This document shows, piece by piece, positions 34,328 to 42,205 of a stretch of 46,496 bases of DNA (position 1 is the first letter of the stretch; each line of letters opens with the position of its first letter). The stretch lies in assembly GCA_002148405.1 (NCBI GenBank), contig MUGG01000174.1, positions 1-46,496 of the forward strand, in the 5' to 3' direction. The translations under genes were made by a program, and so were the position numbers. Source of the stretch: Alkalinema sp. CACIAM 70d (GTDB taxonomy: Bacteria; Cyanobacteriota; Cyanobacteriia; Leptolyngbyales; Leptolyngbyaceae). The notes below the pieces were generated by a model. It was not told the origin of the DNA. It ran no database searches and was given only the letters and a program-made list of their open reading frames with translations.

Positions 34328-34627
34328 TTAGCAGGCTATGAGGGTTGCGGCATACCTGCGGCTTCGGTAGTTAAGTTGGAGAATGGAAGACTGAAAACTC
34401 GCTCGTAAAAGGTGAAGACGTGCTGGAAGATCGTTAAAAATCCGATATACAGAGGATTTACAAACAATATGTCGTAGATCTACAAGCTGATGCAATCCGA
34501 TTCCGGGGAACACAATCTGTAAAGGGAGAATTAAGGGCCAAGCGACGATCCACAGCACCGCTAGGACGACGAGAAACACTCGCGAACCTTGGAATCCTAG
34601 CAGGGGCAGCAGTCGTAGCGTATTCAT
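34328..34627 (-). CDS. possible small membrane protein
   Basis: A 99-codon frame begins MNTLRLLPLLGFQGSRVFLV and has one strong hydrophobic segment (VFLVVLAVLWIVAWPLILPL, about 17-36) followed by a basic, less structured tail. The start has no clear ribosome-binding site, and I do not recognise a family beyond a faint likeness to short cyanobacterial membrane proteins. The hydrophobic front may be real and the tail drifted. I list it because the 518-base gap would otherwise be empty; treat it as doubtful. Confidence 0.3.
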   Translation of the reverse strand: MNTLRLLPLLGFQGSRVFLVVLAVLWIVAWPLILPLQIVFPGIGLHQLVDLRHIVCKSSVYRIFNDLPARLHLLRASFQSSILQLNYRSRRYAATLIAC

Positions 34628-34719
34628 GGCAAAAATGTAGTATGAGGCTTCGACAGATTACAATTAAAATACTACACTCGTAATACACCCCTGTCTAGTT
34701 TTTTTGGAGGAAGACTGTC

Positions 34720-35052
34720 ATGCAAGCACTAACCCGCATCCCAACCACAGAAATGGAAGTCACGAGCATTCGCCTAGAGCGAGAACTAAAGGAACGACTT
34801 AAAACCCTTTCGGGCAGTCAGGGCTATCAGGCGCTGATCCGGGATATTCTTTGGAACTATGTGCAGCAGCGCTCCAACGATTTGTTTACGAATGTGTCCA
34901 GTTCTGACATCCGCGCTACCTTTACCGCTACAGCCGAGCGCGAAGAGAGATGCTCTATTTCAGGCCGAATTATTCGATCGGGCGAAGAAATTCTGTTGGG
35001 CCTCACCACTGAAGGCAATTTGGTGCCGATCCATCCTGACAGCTTATCCTGA
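34720..35052 (+). CDS. small conserved protein with ribbon-helix-helix-like front
   Basis: This 110-residue protein starts MQALTRIPTTEMEVTSIRLE, with the pattern SIRLERELKERLKTLSGSQGYQALIRDILWNYVQQ typical of ribbon-helix-helix DNA-binding or antitoxin-like folds (about residues 15-50). The second half (EREERCSISGRIIRSGEEIL, LGLTTEGNLVPIHPDSL) looks like a small beta domain with one Cys. GGAGGAAGA sits about seven bases before the ATG, a strong site. A hairpin terminator follows the stop. I know similar proteins only from cyanobacteria. A DNA-binding role is inference, and no partner gene is adjacent. Confidence 0.8.
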   Translation: MQALTRIPTTEMEVTSIRLERELKERLKTLSGSQGYQALIRDILWNYVQQRSNDLFTNVSSSDIRATFTATAEREERCSISGRIIRSGEEILLGLTTEGNLVPIHPDSLS

Positions 35053-35060
35053 GGCATTTT

Positions 35061-35113
35061 GAGCGATCGGGGTTGGGAAGATTGTGCTCCGATCGCTCCA
35101 ATGGGATTTTTTT
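35061..35113 (+). terminator. Terminator after the ribbon-helix-helix-like gene
   Basis: GAGCGATCGG (35061-35070) pairs with CCGATCGCTC (35089-35098) over an 18-base loop, followed after a few bases by a run of seven T residues at 35107-35113. It lies just before tRNA-Leu. Confidence 0.65.
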
Positions 35114-35133
35114 GCTATGATGGTACAAGTCAC

Positions 35134-35215
35134 GCGGATGTGGCGGAATTGGTAGACGCGCCAGATTTAGGTTCTGGTTTCTCACGAAGTGAAGGTTCAA
35201 GTCCTTTCATCCGCA
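35134..35215 (+). tRNA. tRNA-Leu (anticodon TAG)
   Basis: The acceptor arm GCGGATG pairs with CATCCGC, and the discriminator is A. The D arm GGCGGAATTGGTAGACGC is typical of Leu tRNA. The anticodon stem CCAGA/TCTGG carries the loop TTTAGGT with anticodon TAG. A long variable arm follows, then the T arm with GGTTCAAGTCC. CCA is not encoded. Confidence 0.96.
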
Positions 35216-35807
35216 TCAGATTGTAAGTCTACTTGCTAAGCTGTTCCTTGCTGATCACTTTTAGCTAGGATCACAACTCCTAGATTGCAACCCTGCCACC
35301 TTCGATCGTATCAAACTGCAACCGATTGCCGTGGAGCAACGACATTCATATGGTTGCTCTCGGTCTCAACATTATGCTTCAGTTTTACTCAGGATTGTGG
35401 AGGTGCCGATCGAACTTTGCATCATACAGATGAGTGAGAAAATGCACGATCGCTCTCAACAACCGCTATTTCTGCTTCCGTGGACGGGTTTCTGGGTCAA
35501 TGAGCCAGTTACTTTTGCTGAAACCTCGATCGAACAAATGCTGGGAAAATGAACGGATCAATGTTGCAAAAGCCTCGATTGATCAGTCCGCGCCGAGTTT
35601 CGAATGACATTGATGCTGCGATCATGGGAGCGATCGTGATTACCACAATTCTGAAACGTAAGCTGAAATGCTGGAAAGACAGACAATGGAAGGGCTTTTT
35701 CTCTCTGGGCAGTCAGCATAACGTTCCTGACCAGCGGCTCCAAGCCACGTATCGCTATTATATATCAATCCTGTGAGTCCGTCTGCGTCAGGGTTGTTAT
35801 GCCGCGC
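35216..35807. other. Intergenic region holding a diverged copy of the repeated segment
   Basis: Apart from the repeat at 35416-35516 nothing is certain. Two open frames (35331-35552 and 35549-35776) overlap it, but neither has a convincing start or family. The first contains MHDRSQQPLFLLPWTG and WVNEPVTFAETSIEQMLGK. Confidence 0.45.
35416..35516 (+). repeat. Diverged third copy of the duplicated segment
   Basis: Homologous to about 6169-6269 (shared TTGCATCA, CAGATG, GTGAGAAA, CGATCGCTCTCAAC, TTTCTGCTT, TGAGCCAGTTACTTTT) with scattered substitutions. It lacks the maturase tail: after codons for VTF the frame goes on AETSIEQMLGK and stops. It therefore shows what the block looked like without the intron remnant. 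Confidence 0.8.
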
Positions 35808-36254
35808 TTACCCAGCAAGATGTGCCTCTTCAACTACACCATCTTCACGGTGCCAGACGACAATCCAATGACCGCCAAAGAAATCCCCATCTTCAAAGAA
35901 CATTTCTGCAAGTCCACCTTGACACAATGAAATAGAAATCTCTCCAGATTGAGTGGCCTGCAATAGTTCATCAGCGGATATAGGTGCTTCGTCGTCATCC
36001 AGCCAGGATTCGTTCTTTAAGGGAAGCATCGTATCAACAATCTCTTTGAATGCTTTTTCGAGAATTGAATCCAAATTACTACAGAAAGTTCTGATTTCCG
36101 CGACTAACTCATCTGCTGATAACTCGTCCTCACATTCTAAAGTGATTTTTATCACACCAAATCTGGACGGAACATCTATCTCATGGTTGTCCATCTCTCC
36201 ATCGTAGCGTAACTCCCCTAACTCAGGAATTTGAATCGTTGCGTTTTCTTCCAT
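35808..36254 (-). CDS. acidic small protein, immunity-like
   Basis: This 148-residue, strongly acidic protein begins IQIPELGELRYDGEMDNHEI and has FGVIKITLECEDELSADELV, a helical middle (IRTFCSNLDSILEKAFKEIV) and a beta-rich end (GGLAEMFFEDGDFFGGHWIV). The layout, a short GELxYD front followed by a helix of DxILEKA type, resembles DUF2262/DUF6985-like proteins often found as immunity or contact-toxin partners, but I cannot assign it firmly. No toxin gene is beside it, so it may be an orphan acquired alone. No ribosome-binding site is obvious at 36254. Confidence 0.65.
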   Translation of the reverse strand: MEENATIQIPELGELRYDGEMDNHEIDVPSRFGVIKITLECEDELSADELVAEIRTFCSNLDSILEKAFKEIVDTMLPLKNESWLDDDEAPISADELLQATQSGEISISLCQGGLAEMFFEDGDFFGGHWIVVWHREDGVVEEAHLAG

Positions 36255-36569
36255 TAATTTAGATATTAAACGTTCTCTGTGAATAACCCAGACTGAGGCA
36301 TAACAGTTAGTAGGTGGAAACTTTCCACAGATCTACCCAAATCCAGATAGATAGATGGAAAAGTTCAGCAGATCCCCTAGGGAAAAACCGACTTTTTCTA
36401 CCTATCCTCCGATTATGGGGTGATCTGCTGAAACCGTCAACCTATCCCGCAATCATGCCAAATTCTCCAAAAAAGCTCCTCGACCAAGTTCGTACTGAAT
36501 CGGGGTGGTCGAGGTGTCCGCAGTCCATTAGATCATTAACGAACCTGCGGAACACTTGTGCTTTAACGA
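36255..36569. other. Intergenic region with a long inverted repeat
   Basis: TTCAGCAGATC (36364-36374) and GATCTGCTGAA (36422-36432) pair perfectly; with CCCC (36374-36377) against GGGG (36417-36420) the stem reaches about 14 base pairs with one bulge and a loop of about 39 bases. No gene is supported. The structure could be a small non-autonomous element or a regulatory RNA fold. Confidence 0.5.
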
Positions 36570-36788
36570 TTACCGCAAACGTTCGCGACTGAGGATGCTG
36601 ATGTATTGTCCGTCGGAATGTACGATCGGCATTGGTTGACTCCAATGAATTCGATCGGCGATCCGATGGCTATGCAATTGATTAATTGTGTCTTGGATGA
36701 AGTCGTGATGACCGATTAAGTGGATCTGTAAGCGTTGTTTCTCATGTTGAACCGCACGATCGCTCCGATCGCTAGAACCTTTTGCCAT
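36570..36788 (-). CDS. small hypothetical protein
   Basis: I start this 72-residue protein at the ATG at 36788, where AGGAG lies ten bases upstream; the open frame before it has no family look. It begins MAKGSSDRSDRAVQHEKQRL and continues IHLIGHHDFIQDTINQLHSHRIADRIHW, ending SDGQYISILSRERLR. The C-terminal half (pattern QYISILSRERLR) looks like a folded alpha/beta mini-domain. I know nothing of its function. The strong ribosome-binding site is the main reason to believe it. Confidence 0.6.
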   Translation of the reverse strand: MAKGSSDRSDRAVQHEKQRLQIHLIGHHDFIQDTINQLHSHRIADRIHWSQPMPIVHSDGQYISILSRERLR

Positions 36789-37216
36789 AATTGAGCTTCT
36801 CCTGGAGTGAATCGGAAGAAAGCCCAAAAATTTAGAGCCACCCCGTTTGACATCACAAACAAGAGTGGCTCGATCGAATGTTACAATTCTCAACAAGCCT
36901 CCTTGCTGCGCAACCAGCGAGGGGGAATAGCTACCCAAAGTTGTTCCACCAACAATGGGTAGTGCCCTAAATTATTGGGAACCCAGCGACCCCATGCTTC
37001 ATGCCGACCTGTTGAAAGAAGGATGTCCATGGCGATCGCTATGAGGAACACACTACGAACAAAGTAGCGGTGCTGTCAATCCGTACTTGAAACGGCCTTT
37101 TCGTGTATCATTCAGCACCCGTAGATCTAATTGCGTTTAACTGGTGATTCAGCCCGATCGTCGGGGACTGCTTCCCCGCAGCGCCAATCCTGCATTGAAT
37201 TACGCCCCTGAGCCAT
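36789..37216. other. Intergenic region, nothing identified
   Basis: Upstream of the small protein gene and downstream of the glycosyltransferase stop. It contains HIP1-type sites but no reading frame or repeat that I can support. Confidence 0.4.
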
Positions 37217-38911
37217 TTAATCTTTAGCCTTGGTCAGCAACACCCAGGTACTGGGTTTACCCAACGTTTTCACCTCGATCGAGGCCAGTTGCTTCGCTTG
37301 TTTTGCTGGCAACTTCGGTACCACGTCCGCCTCTACTAAAAGATAAGGTGCTTGTCGTCGATCTGATGCTTGTAACTTCTGGATCAACGTCGGCAAATCC
37401 GCTGGAATCACCTGTCGTTCGCTGTAAAAATTTAACGAGGGCCGATTGGCAAAATAGGACGTGTAAATCGTTGCGCGATCGGGTGTACGAGTTTGGATCA
37501 TCTGGGCGATCGGCTTCACAGGATATGCCTCATTCAACTCCCAAATCCAGACATTCGATCCTACAAAAAACAACAACGTCAAATACATCCCCCACATCAG
37601 TACGGGAATAAATTGCCGATCCCTCTGAAACAGCAAAATAGTGACGACTAGCCCCGTAATCCCCAGCGTTCCCAACGCCAGCACAATATCCCATTCTGGA
37701 TTAGGTTGTGTTACAAAATAGGCAATGCCCACTCCCGCGATCGTGATCAGCAAACTGAACAAAATTACCAATATCTTGCGGTAGGGAATCTTAATCAAAT
37801 GCTGTAACGAACCCACCAGCGGTGGCGTCCACACCCGCGACAACTGTGCGCCTAATAACAACGCCAATGCTGGATATAGCGGCAACACATACCACGGCAA
37901 CTTAGTACTCATAATGGAAATGGTAACGAAATAAACCCCACTCCACAACAGTAAAAGTCTAGCCCAACTTAAATTTCGGTGATGCCAAGCAAATCCGATC
38001 GACTGGGGTAGAAAAAAGATCCAAGGTACCCCATATTTCAAAACCTCTAGAAAGTAGTACCATACCGGGCCTTTATTGCTTCCCACATCTTCCCAAACCC
38101 GATTAAGAGACTGTTTCATCAGGTGTTCCCCGACAAATTGGTTATTGTATTGCAACCACTGTGCCCCATACCAACTCGCCACTGGCGCAATGCCCAACAC
38201 CAAGCCTAACCAAAGATATCCACAGGACAACAAACGCGGCGTATCCCAGATCATAAACGCTAAACCGATCGCCCCAAGGAACAGCCCCAAAATCCCCTTC
38301 GTGAAGCACATTAGCCCAATTCCCAGGCCAACCCCCAGGCTCCAGCGCAAATCCCGCCGCGATCGCAACAGACAAGCCATCATCAGCAGAAAAAAGCAGA
38401 GAATCGCCCCATCCAACATCGCCAACCGCCCCTGACGGACGATCGGCAACCAAGTCATGTAAATCGCAGCAGAAAACAGAGCCGGAACCCGCTCGTAAAA
38501 AATTTCACGGCCAATCCAATAGAGCAATGGTACAGAAGTCGCGGTCAATAACGCGCTAGGTAATCGCGTTGACCATTCTGTCACGCCCCCTAAGCCATAA
38601 CTCAAAGCCACTAACCAATGCATCAGCGGCGGTTTATTAAAGTAGGGATTGCCGACGACATCCTTGGGGAAGATCCAGGCAGGCCATGCAGATATATCGT
38701 GAAAGAGCGTTGCTCCCGATCGCCAAATTTCCCGTGCCACCTGAGCCACAATGCCCTCATCCCAATCGCGCAGGGGTAGATTGCCGAGCTGGAAACACAG
38801 CAAGAAACCAGCTGCCAATAACAATCCTCCCGCCCACGCCCAATCAATCCAGCGCTCTTGGGTTGGCATCGATCGGCCAAACCGTCCATAGGTAAAGAGG
38901 TTGGGACTCAT
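37217..38911 (-). CDS. family 39 glycosyltransferase (ArnT/PMT-like membrane protein)
   Basis: This 564-residue polytopic enzyme transfers a sugar from a polyprenyl-phosphate donor to a lipid or protein on the outer face of the membrane. The first loop holds LRDWDEGIVAQVAREI (about residues 47-62), with the acidic pair used in catalysis by GT39/GT83 enzymes, and then GNPYFNKPPLMHWLVALSYGL, the equally typical KPP motif. About eleven hydrophobic segments follow. The periplasmic C-terminal domain (from about 460) contains the ATIYTSYFANRPSLNFYSER stretch common in ArnT-like proteins. No lipid A modification genes are nearby, so the acceptor is unknown. Confidence 0.9.
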   Translation of the reverse strand: MSPNLFTYGRFGRSMPTQERWIDWAWAGGLLLAAGFLLCFQLGNLPLRDWDEGIVAQVAREIWRSGATLFHDISAWPAWIFPKDVVGNPYFNKPPLMHWLVALSYGLGGVTEWSTRLPSALLTATSVPLLYWIGREIFYERVPALFSAAIYMTWLPIVRQGRLAMLDGAILCFFLLMMACLLRSRRDLRWSLGVGLGIGLMCFTKGILGLFLGAIGLAFMIWDTPRLLSCGYLWLGLVLGIAPVASWYGAQWLQYNNQFVGEHLMKQSLNRVWEDVGSNKGPVWYYFLEVLKYGVPWIFFLPQSIGFAWHHRNLSWARLLLLWSGVYFVTISIMSTKLPWYVLPLYPALALLLGAQLSRVWTPPLVGSLQHLIKIPYRKILVILFSLLITIAGVGIAYFVTQPNPEWDIVLALGTLGITGLVVTILLFQRDRQFIPVLMWGMYLTLLFFVGSNVWIWELNEAYPVKPIAQMIQTRTPDRATIYTSYFANRPSLNFYSERQVIPADLPTLIQKLQASDRRQAPYLLVEADVVPKLPAKQAKQLASIEVKTLGKPSTWVLLTKAKD

Positions 38912-39399
38912 GAACTCACGACTGTCTCAATACGGGTGTTCTCGATACGGGCGCGTATCTACCATCGGCATCATACCCGAATTCGCTTCCCCCCGATTCC
39001 TCTCCATCTGACATCAAACTTAACACCGGATTGGGGGAACCCACCTAATTAAATAGGGAGATTGCCCAATGTTTGATCCCCATGAAGTTCGTTAGCTTAT
39101 CACCAGTGGTTAAAAACACGCAATTCATTGCGCCCCGTCAAATGATGATCCAATGATTACTCAATAATTCCTACAGTTCTGATATCTCCGTTTCGTTAGC
39201 AAATAATTTGGCTCCCCTTGCCCAGCACGTCTTAATCCACGTCTTGACCCGCTCTGAGCCACGTGACCTTGTTGAAACAGCCTCGATCGTTTCAAGATTT
39301 TTAGTTCCCTGTCAAGCTGAGTGTGCCTTTATTTAGTGCGAGGGGTGAGTGGTTCTTGAAATTTTTCAATTTTTTATAAGTTTATTCAGGTAATTTCCC
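38912..39399. other. Intergenic region, nothing identified
   Basis: Between the divergent glycosyltransferase and zinc-ribbon genes. It is AT-rich just before 39400, where the zinc-ribbon gene starts. No repeat, RNA gene or trustworthy frame. Confidence 0.4.
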
Positions 39400-39600
39400 A
39401 TGACTCAATGCCCTTGTTGCTCAACATCCTTGCTGCGTTATGTTAGGCGAGGCCAAGTTGAATGGTTTTGTCCGCACTGCTGGCAATCAATGCCCCAATG
39501 GCCAACCCCCGCCTCAATTTCCGCCTCAATCGCCGATGTGGTTGAAACGCCCCATTCCGCCTCTAGTCGTCCCGTTAAGGCTTCCCTGTCGGAGCGTTAG
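39400..39600 (+). CDS. small zinc-ribbon protein
   Basis: This 66-residue protein begins MTQCPCCSTSLLRYVRRGQV and continues EWFCPHCWQSMPQW: two CxxC knuckles (CPCC, CPHC) that should bind one zinc ion in a ribbon of about 35 residues. A Ser/Ala-rich tail follows. Similar short cyanobacterial proteins (CPCCSxxLLRHxRxGxVYWFC) are common, and I recall no proven function. The AT-rich leader and intact cysteines support expression. Confidence 0.82.
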   Translation: MTQCPCCSTSLLRYVRRGQVEWFCPHCWQSMPQWPTPASISASIADVVETPHSASSRPVKASLSER

Positions 39601-39709
39601 ACGATTAGGGTGCTAGATGAGCGTCTAACGCGCAAGATTAATTGACCCAAGGGAATTAATTGCCTCAAGGGCCGATCGTGGGGCTAACCGAAGGGATGGA
39701 TCGCCCCTC

Positions 39710-40345
39710 CTATTCTACATCTGTATCCTGTAGGGACTGCTGAATTAATTCCTGCAAATTGAGATACTGTGCAGGGGGAGAATCTACGAGCACGGGAGTG
39801 GTTGTAGCCGCATGGTGTAACCGCACCAAAATTTGGCTGAGCGCATAATCTCGGCGGGCAGGACTACGATCGCGGGGGTTCAGAGTGAGAATTTGCACCC
39901 CTTCTGTCTGATTGCAGGGAGCACCATATTCCTCAACGCTGCATACGATCGGCTGATTTTTGCGAATTCCCGTCGTCAGGTAGGCCAGGGAATATTCGCT
40001 AGTACTGGAATTGAGGAAATTAAATCGGGCTGCCACCTCCCGGCATCGTTGCGCGGCGGAAAATTTGCCCATTCCAGTAAATTGCAAAATGGGCTTGCTG
40101 ATCTGGCGGCGTTTGACCGATCGAGCCACCAGCATTCGGTTGCCATTGGGACATTCAAACACTAAGCCAGGAAACGTCGCTGCTTGGCTGGGCATGGGGG
40201 AAAGACTCACTACACTCCCGATCGCTAAAACGCCTAAGACAATCGATCGGCCAAGATTCCGGTTTAACCAGTGGCGATTTAACCAGCGGCAATTTAACCA
40301 GTGCTGATTTGACCAATACCTGTTAGACCGATGAATCTGAGCCAT
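39710..40345 (-). CDS. COP23-domain exported protein
   Basis: COP23 was described as a circadian-oscillating membrane-associated protein in Cyanothece; its role is unclear. I start at the ATG at 40345 (211 residues); longer in-frame starts up to 40450 exist. The N-terminus contains five-residue repeats (NRYWSNQHWLNCRWLNRHWLN) made by a 15-bp tandem DNA repeat. A signal sequence follows (SIVLGVLAIGSVVSLSPMPS, cut after SQA). The COP23 domain then shows FSAAQRCREVAARFNFLN, LAYLTTGIRKNQPIVCSVEE and a later Cys. Conserved cysteines probably form disulphides in the periplasm. Confidence 0.85.
   Translation of the reverse strand: MAQIHRSNRYWSNQHWLNCRWLNRHWLNRNLGRSIVLGVLAIGSVVSLSPMPSQAATFPGLVFECPNGNRMLVARSVKRRQISKPILQFTGMGKFSAAQRCREVAARFNFLNSSTSEYSLAYLTTGIRKNQPIVCSVEEYGAPCNQTEGVQILTLNPRDRSPARRDYALSQILVRLHHAATTTPVLVDSPPAQYLNLQELIQQSLQDTDVE
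40263..40337. repeat. 15-bp tandem repeat in the 5' end of the COP23-like gene
   Basis: Five units: TTTAACCAGTGGCGA, TTTAACCAGCGGCAA, TTTAACCAGTGCTGA, TTTGACCAATACCTG and TTAGACCGATGAATC, increasingly diverged. They are in frame on the minus strand and encode pentapeptides of the type (R/Q/C)xWLN directly before the signal peptide. Confidence 0.85.
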
Positions 40346-40505
40346 TGGCTTGGGGAAGCAGTCGCGGAGCATCATAGCAGTCAATATCCATAACCGGCAG
40401 CAAGCAGTACCTGGAAGGCCAGTCCCTTGATTCCCTAAGACGCCACCCAATTAGGGTCGTCCGGAATAAAATAGGGGGTGGTCAGGGAGAGATGCGTAGA
40501 AATTC

Positions 40506-41618
40506 ATGGGCGACTTTAGCCAACAATTAAAAGGATTTTTAGCAGGTCAAGAATCAGCTTCTACCTTGGCAGATTGTTGGCTTGGACAACTCGATGCAGC
40601 AAGACAGCCGTTAAGCGTCGATGTCACTAGAGAAGACGATCGCTGGTGGCCGCTGGATTGCGATCGGGCTACCTCTAACCTAGATTCCAGTGGACTTAGG
40701 GAACAGGTTGCAGCAAGGCTCCAATTTTTGCAGCGGATTGATGACGATTTTCAAGCCTTTTCCCATGCCTTAGATTTTCCCGAAGATTTGCTCCGCCCCC
40801 TCTGGCAGGTGTGGATTCCCCTGGCCCAACAGATCGATCAATGGCGTAGACAGCAATCTCAACCCTTGATTGTGGGATTTTTGGGCGGCCAGGGGACGGG
40901 TAAAACCACCTTGACTCAAATTCTGACGCTTCTGTTGAAGCATTTGGGGCAGATCGCGATCGGATTCTCCTTGGACGACCTGTACCTGACCTATGCAGAA
41001 CGGCAGGCCCTGCAACGGCGCGACCCTCGCCTCGATCGTCGTGGCCCGCCCGGTACCCATGATGTCGAGCTGGGTCTAGCGGTTTTAGAAAAGCTGCGAT
41101 CTCAACAGTTCCCCGTGGCCCTGCCGCGTTTTGATAAATCGGCCTTTCAGGGTGTCGGCGATCGCACCCAGCCTGAGCAGATTGCAGCGGTAGATATCGT
41201 GCTATTTGAAGGGTGGTTTGTGGGGTGCCGGCCTGTTGCGCCGTTTATGTTTGACGGTACATTTAACCCTACGCCGGAACCGATCGCCACCGAGGCCGAT
41301 CGCCAATTTGCGCGAGATATGAATCTGAATCTGTACGCCTATCAACCGCTGTGGGAATTGCTCGATCGATTAATCATTTTGCAGGTACCAGACTACCGTT
41401 TGAGTATCCAGTGGCGTTGTGAGGCAGAACATCGCATGATTGCCCAGGGAAAACCGGGAATGAGTGATGCAGAAATTACTGACTTTGTAAATTATTTTTG
41501 GAAAGCCTTACACCCAGAACTCTTTATTCAGCCACTGCTGGAAGAACCGCAATGGGTCGATCGGGTCATTGAAATTCAGCCGAACCACTTACCCAAACGA
41601 ATGTATCGCCCTCGATAG
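40506..41618 (+). CDS. D-glycerate 3-kinase (plant/cyanobacterial type)
   Basis: This enzyme phosphorylates glycerate to 3-phosphoglycerate, the last step of photorespiration. The 370-residue protein has an N-terminal helical part (1-115) and a P-loop kinase core: Walker A GGQGTGKT (about 127-134), SLDDLYLTYAERQAL, RGPPGTHDVELGLAVLEKLR, LPRFDKSAFQGVGDR, VLFEGWFVGCRP and RMIAQGKPGMSDAEITDFV, all typical of GLYK proteins. Length is normal for cyanobacteria; some plant forms are longer because of transit peptides. A purine-rich AGGGAGA lies about 15 bases before the ATG at 40506. It is divergent from the COP23-like gene with 160 bases between the chosen starts. Confidence 0.93.
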   Translation: MGDFSQQLKGFLAGQESASTLADCWLGQLDAARQPLSVDVTREDDRWWPLDCDRATSNLDSSGLREQVAARLQFLQRIDDDFQAFSHALDFPEDLLRPLWQVWIPLAQQIDQWRRQQSQPLIVGFLGGQGTGKTTLTQILTLLLKHLGQIAIGFSLDDLYLTYAERQALQRRDPRLDRRGPPGTHDVELGLAVLEKLRSQQFPVALPRFDKSAFQGVGDRTQPEQIAAVDIVLFEGWFVGCRPVAPFMFDGTFNPTPEPIATEADRQFARDMNLNLYAYQPLWELLDRLIILQVPDYRLSIQWRCEAEHRMIAQGKPGMSDAEITDFVNYFWKALHPELFIQPLLEEPQWVDRVIEIQPNHLPKRMYRPR

Positions 41619-41842
41619 GATCGCCTTCAGTCAGCTAAGTCAATTAGGTGCGGCGCAGTAGCGAGGTGGAGATTCAAACTCTCTAGGGCAGGATTGGCTA
41701 CTCCAGCTTCATCAAGTCCTCATCTAAAGTCTAGGGAATTTACTCAAGAATCTGTCGATCGCGGCCCTTTAAACTATCAGCAAGTACGCAAGTTTGGGTC
41801 TTTGTCAGGTAAAAGAAAAATCTTAACTGCCATCTACCGCTA

Positions 41843-41888
41843 CGTTGGATTTAAACGCGTTGAATTTAAACACGTTGGATTTAAACCA
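41843..41888. repeat. 15-bp tandem repeat, three units
   Basis: Units CGTTGGATTTAAACG, CGTTGAATTTAAACA and CGTTGGATTTAAACCA. Shifted in phase they read TTTAAACGCGTTGAA, similar in start and period to the array at 40263-40337. In the overlapping frame they would encode VGFKR-VEFKH-VGFKP. Confidence 0.8.
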
Positions 41889-41976
41889 CGTTATATCGAA
41901 AGCTCTGATCTACTAAATCTAGCAAGCGCATCTACCTAATATTCCATCTACCTGACAATCCTGATCATTCAGTGTC

Positions 41977-42010
41977 AGCCAGCCTTTACCATCTCTAGGC
42001 TGGCTTTTTT
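41977..42010 (+). terminator. Rho-independent terminator
   Basis: AGCCAGCCT (41977-41985) pairs with AGGCTGGCT (41997-42005), followed by a T run to 42010. Confidence 0.9.
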
Positions 42011-42205
42011 ACTGCATGGTTTTGGGGCAGGGTTAAAAGCGCTGAAGTCACTGCCGATCGCGGGTCTACTTTCGTCATCATAGGCTGCCATCATAGCCTC
42101 CAATCATAGACTTCAATCCTGAGTTCTCACGATCGTCGGGACAGTCTAGGCCAAATCCGGCGAAGGAGAACGCTAAGATAGAACAGACTTTCATGGAGAA
42201 TATCG

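Larger units (their letters stand above)
41619..42205. other. Intergenic region with tandem repeat and terminator
   Basis: A TTG-initiated frame of 81 codons (41694-41939) spans a 15-bp tandem repeat and ends before a terminator. I do not trust it as a gene, although the terminator shows that some transcript ends here, perhaps the glycerate kinase message. The last 190 bases are the leader of the DUF3386 gene. Confidence 0.45.

Noticed and set aside
35549..35776. Possible 75-residue protein after the third repeat copy.
   Set aside because: No ribosome-binding site or domain; composition looks random.
41694..41939. Possible 81-residue protein before a terminator.
   Set aside because: TTG start without a ribosome-binding site; a third of it is tandem repeat. 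The terminator can belong to the glycerate kinase transcript.
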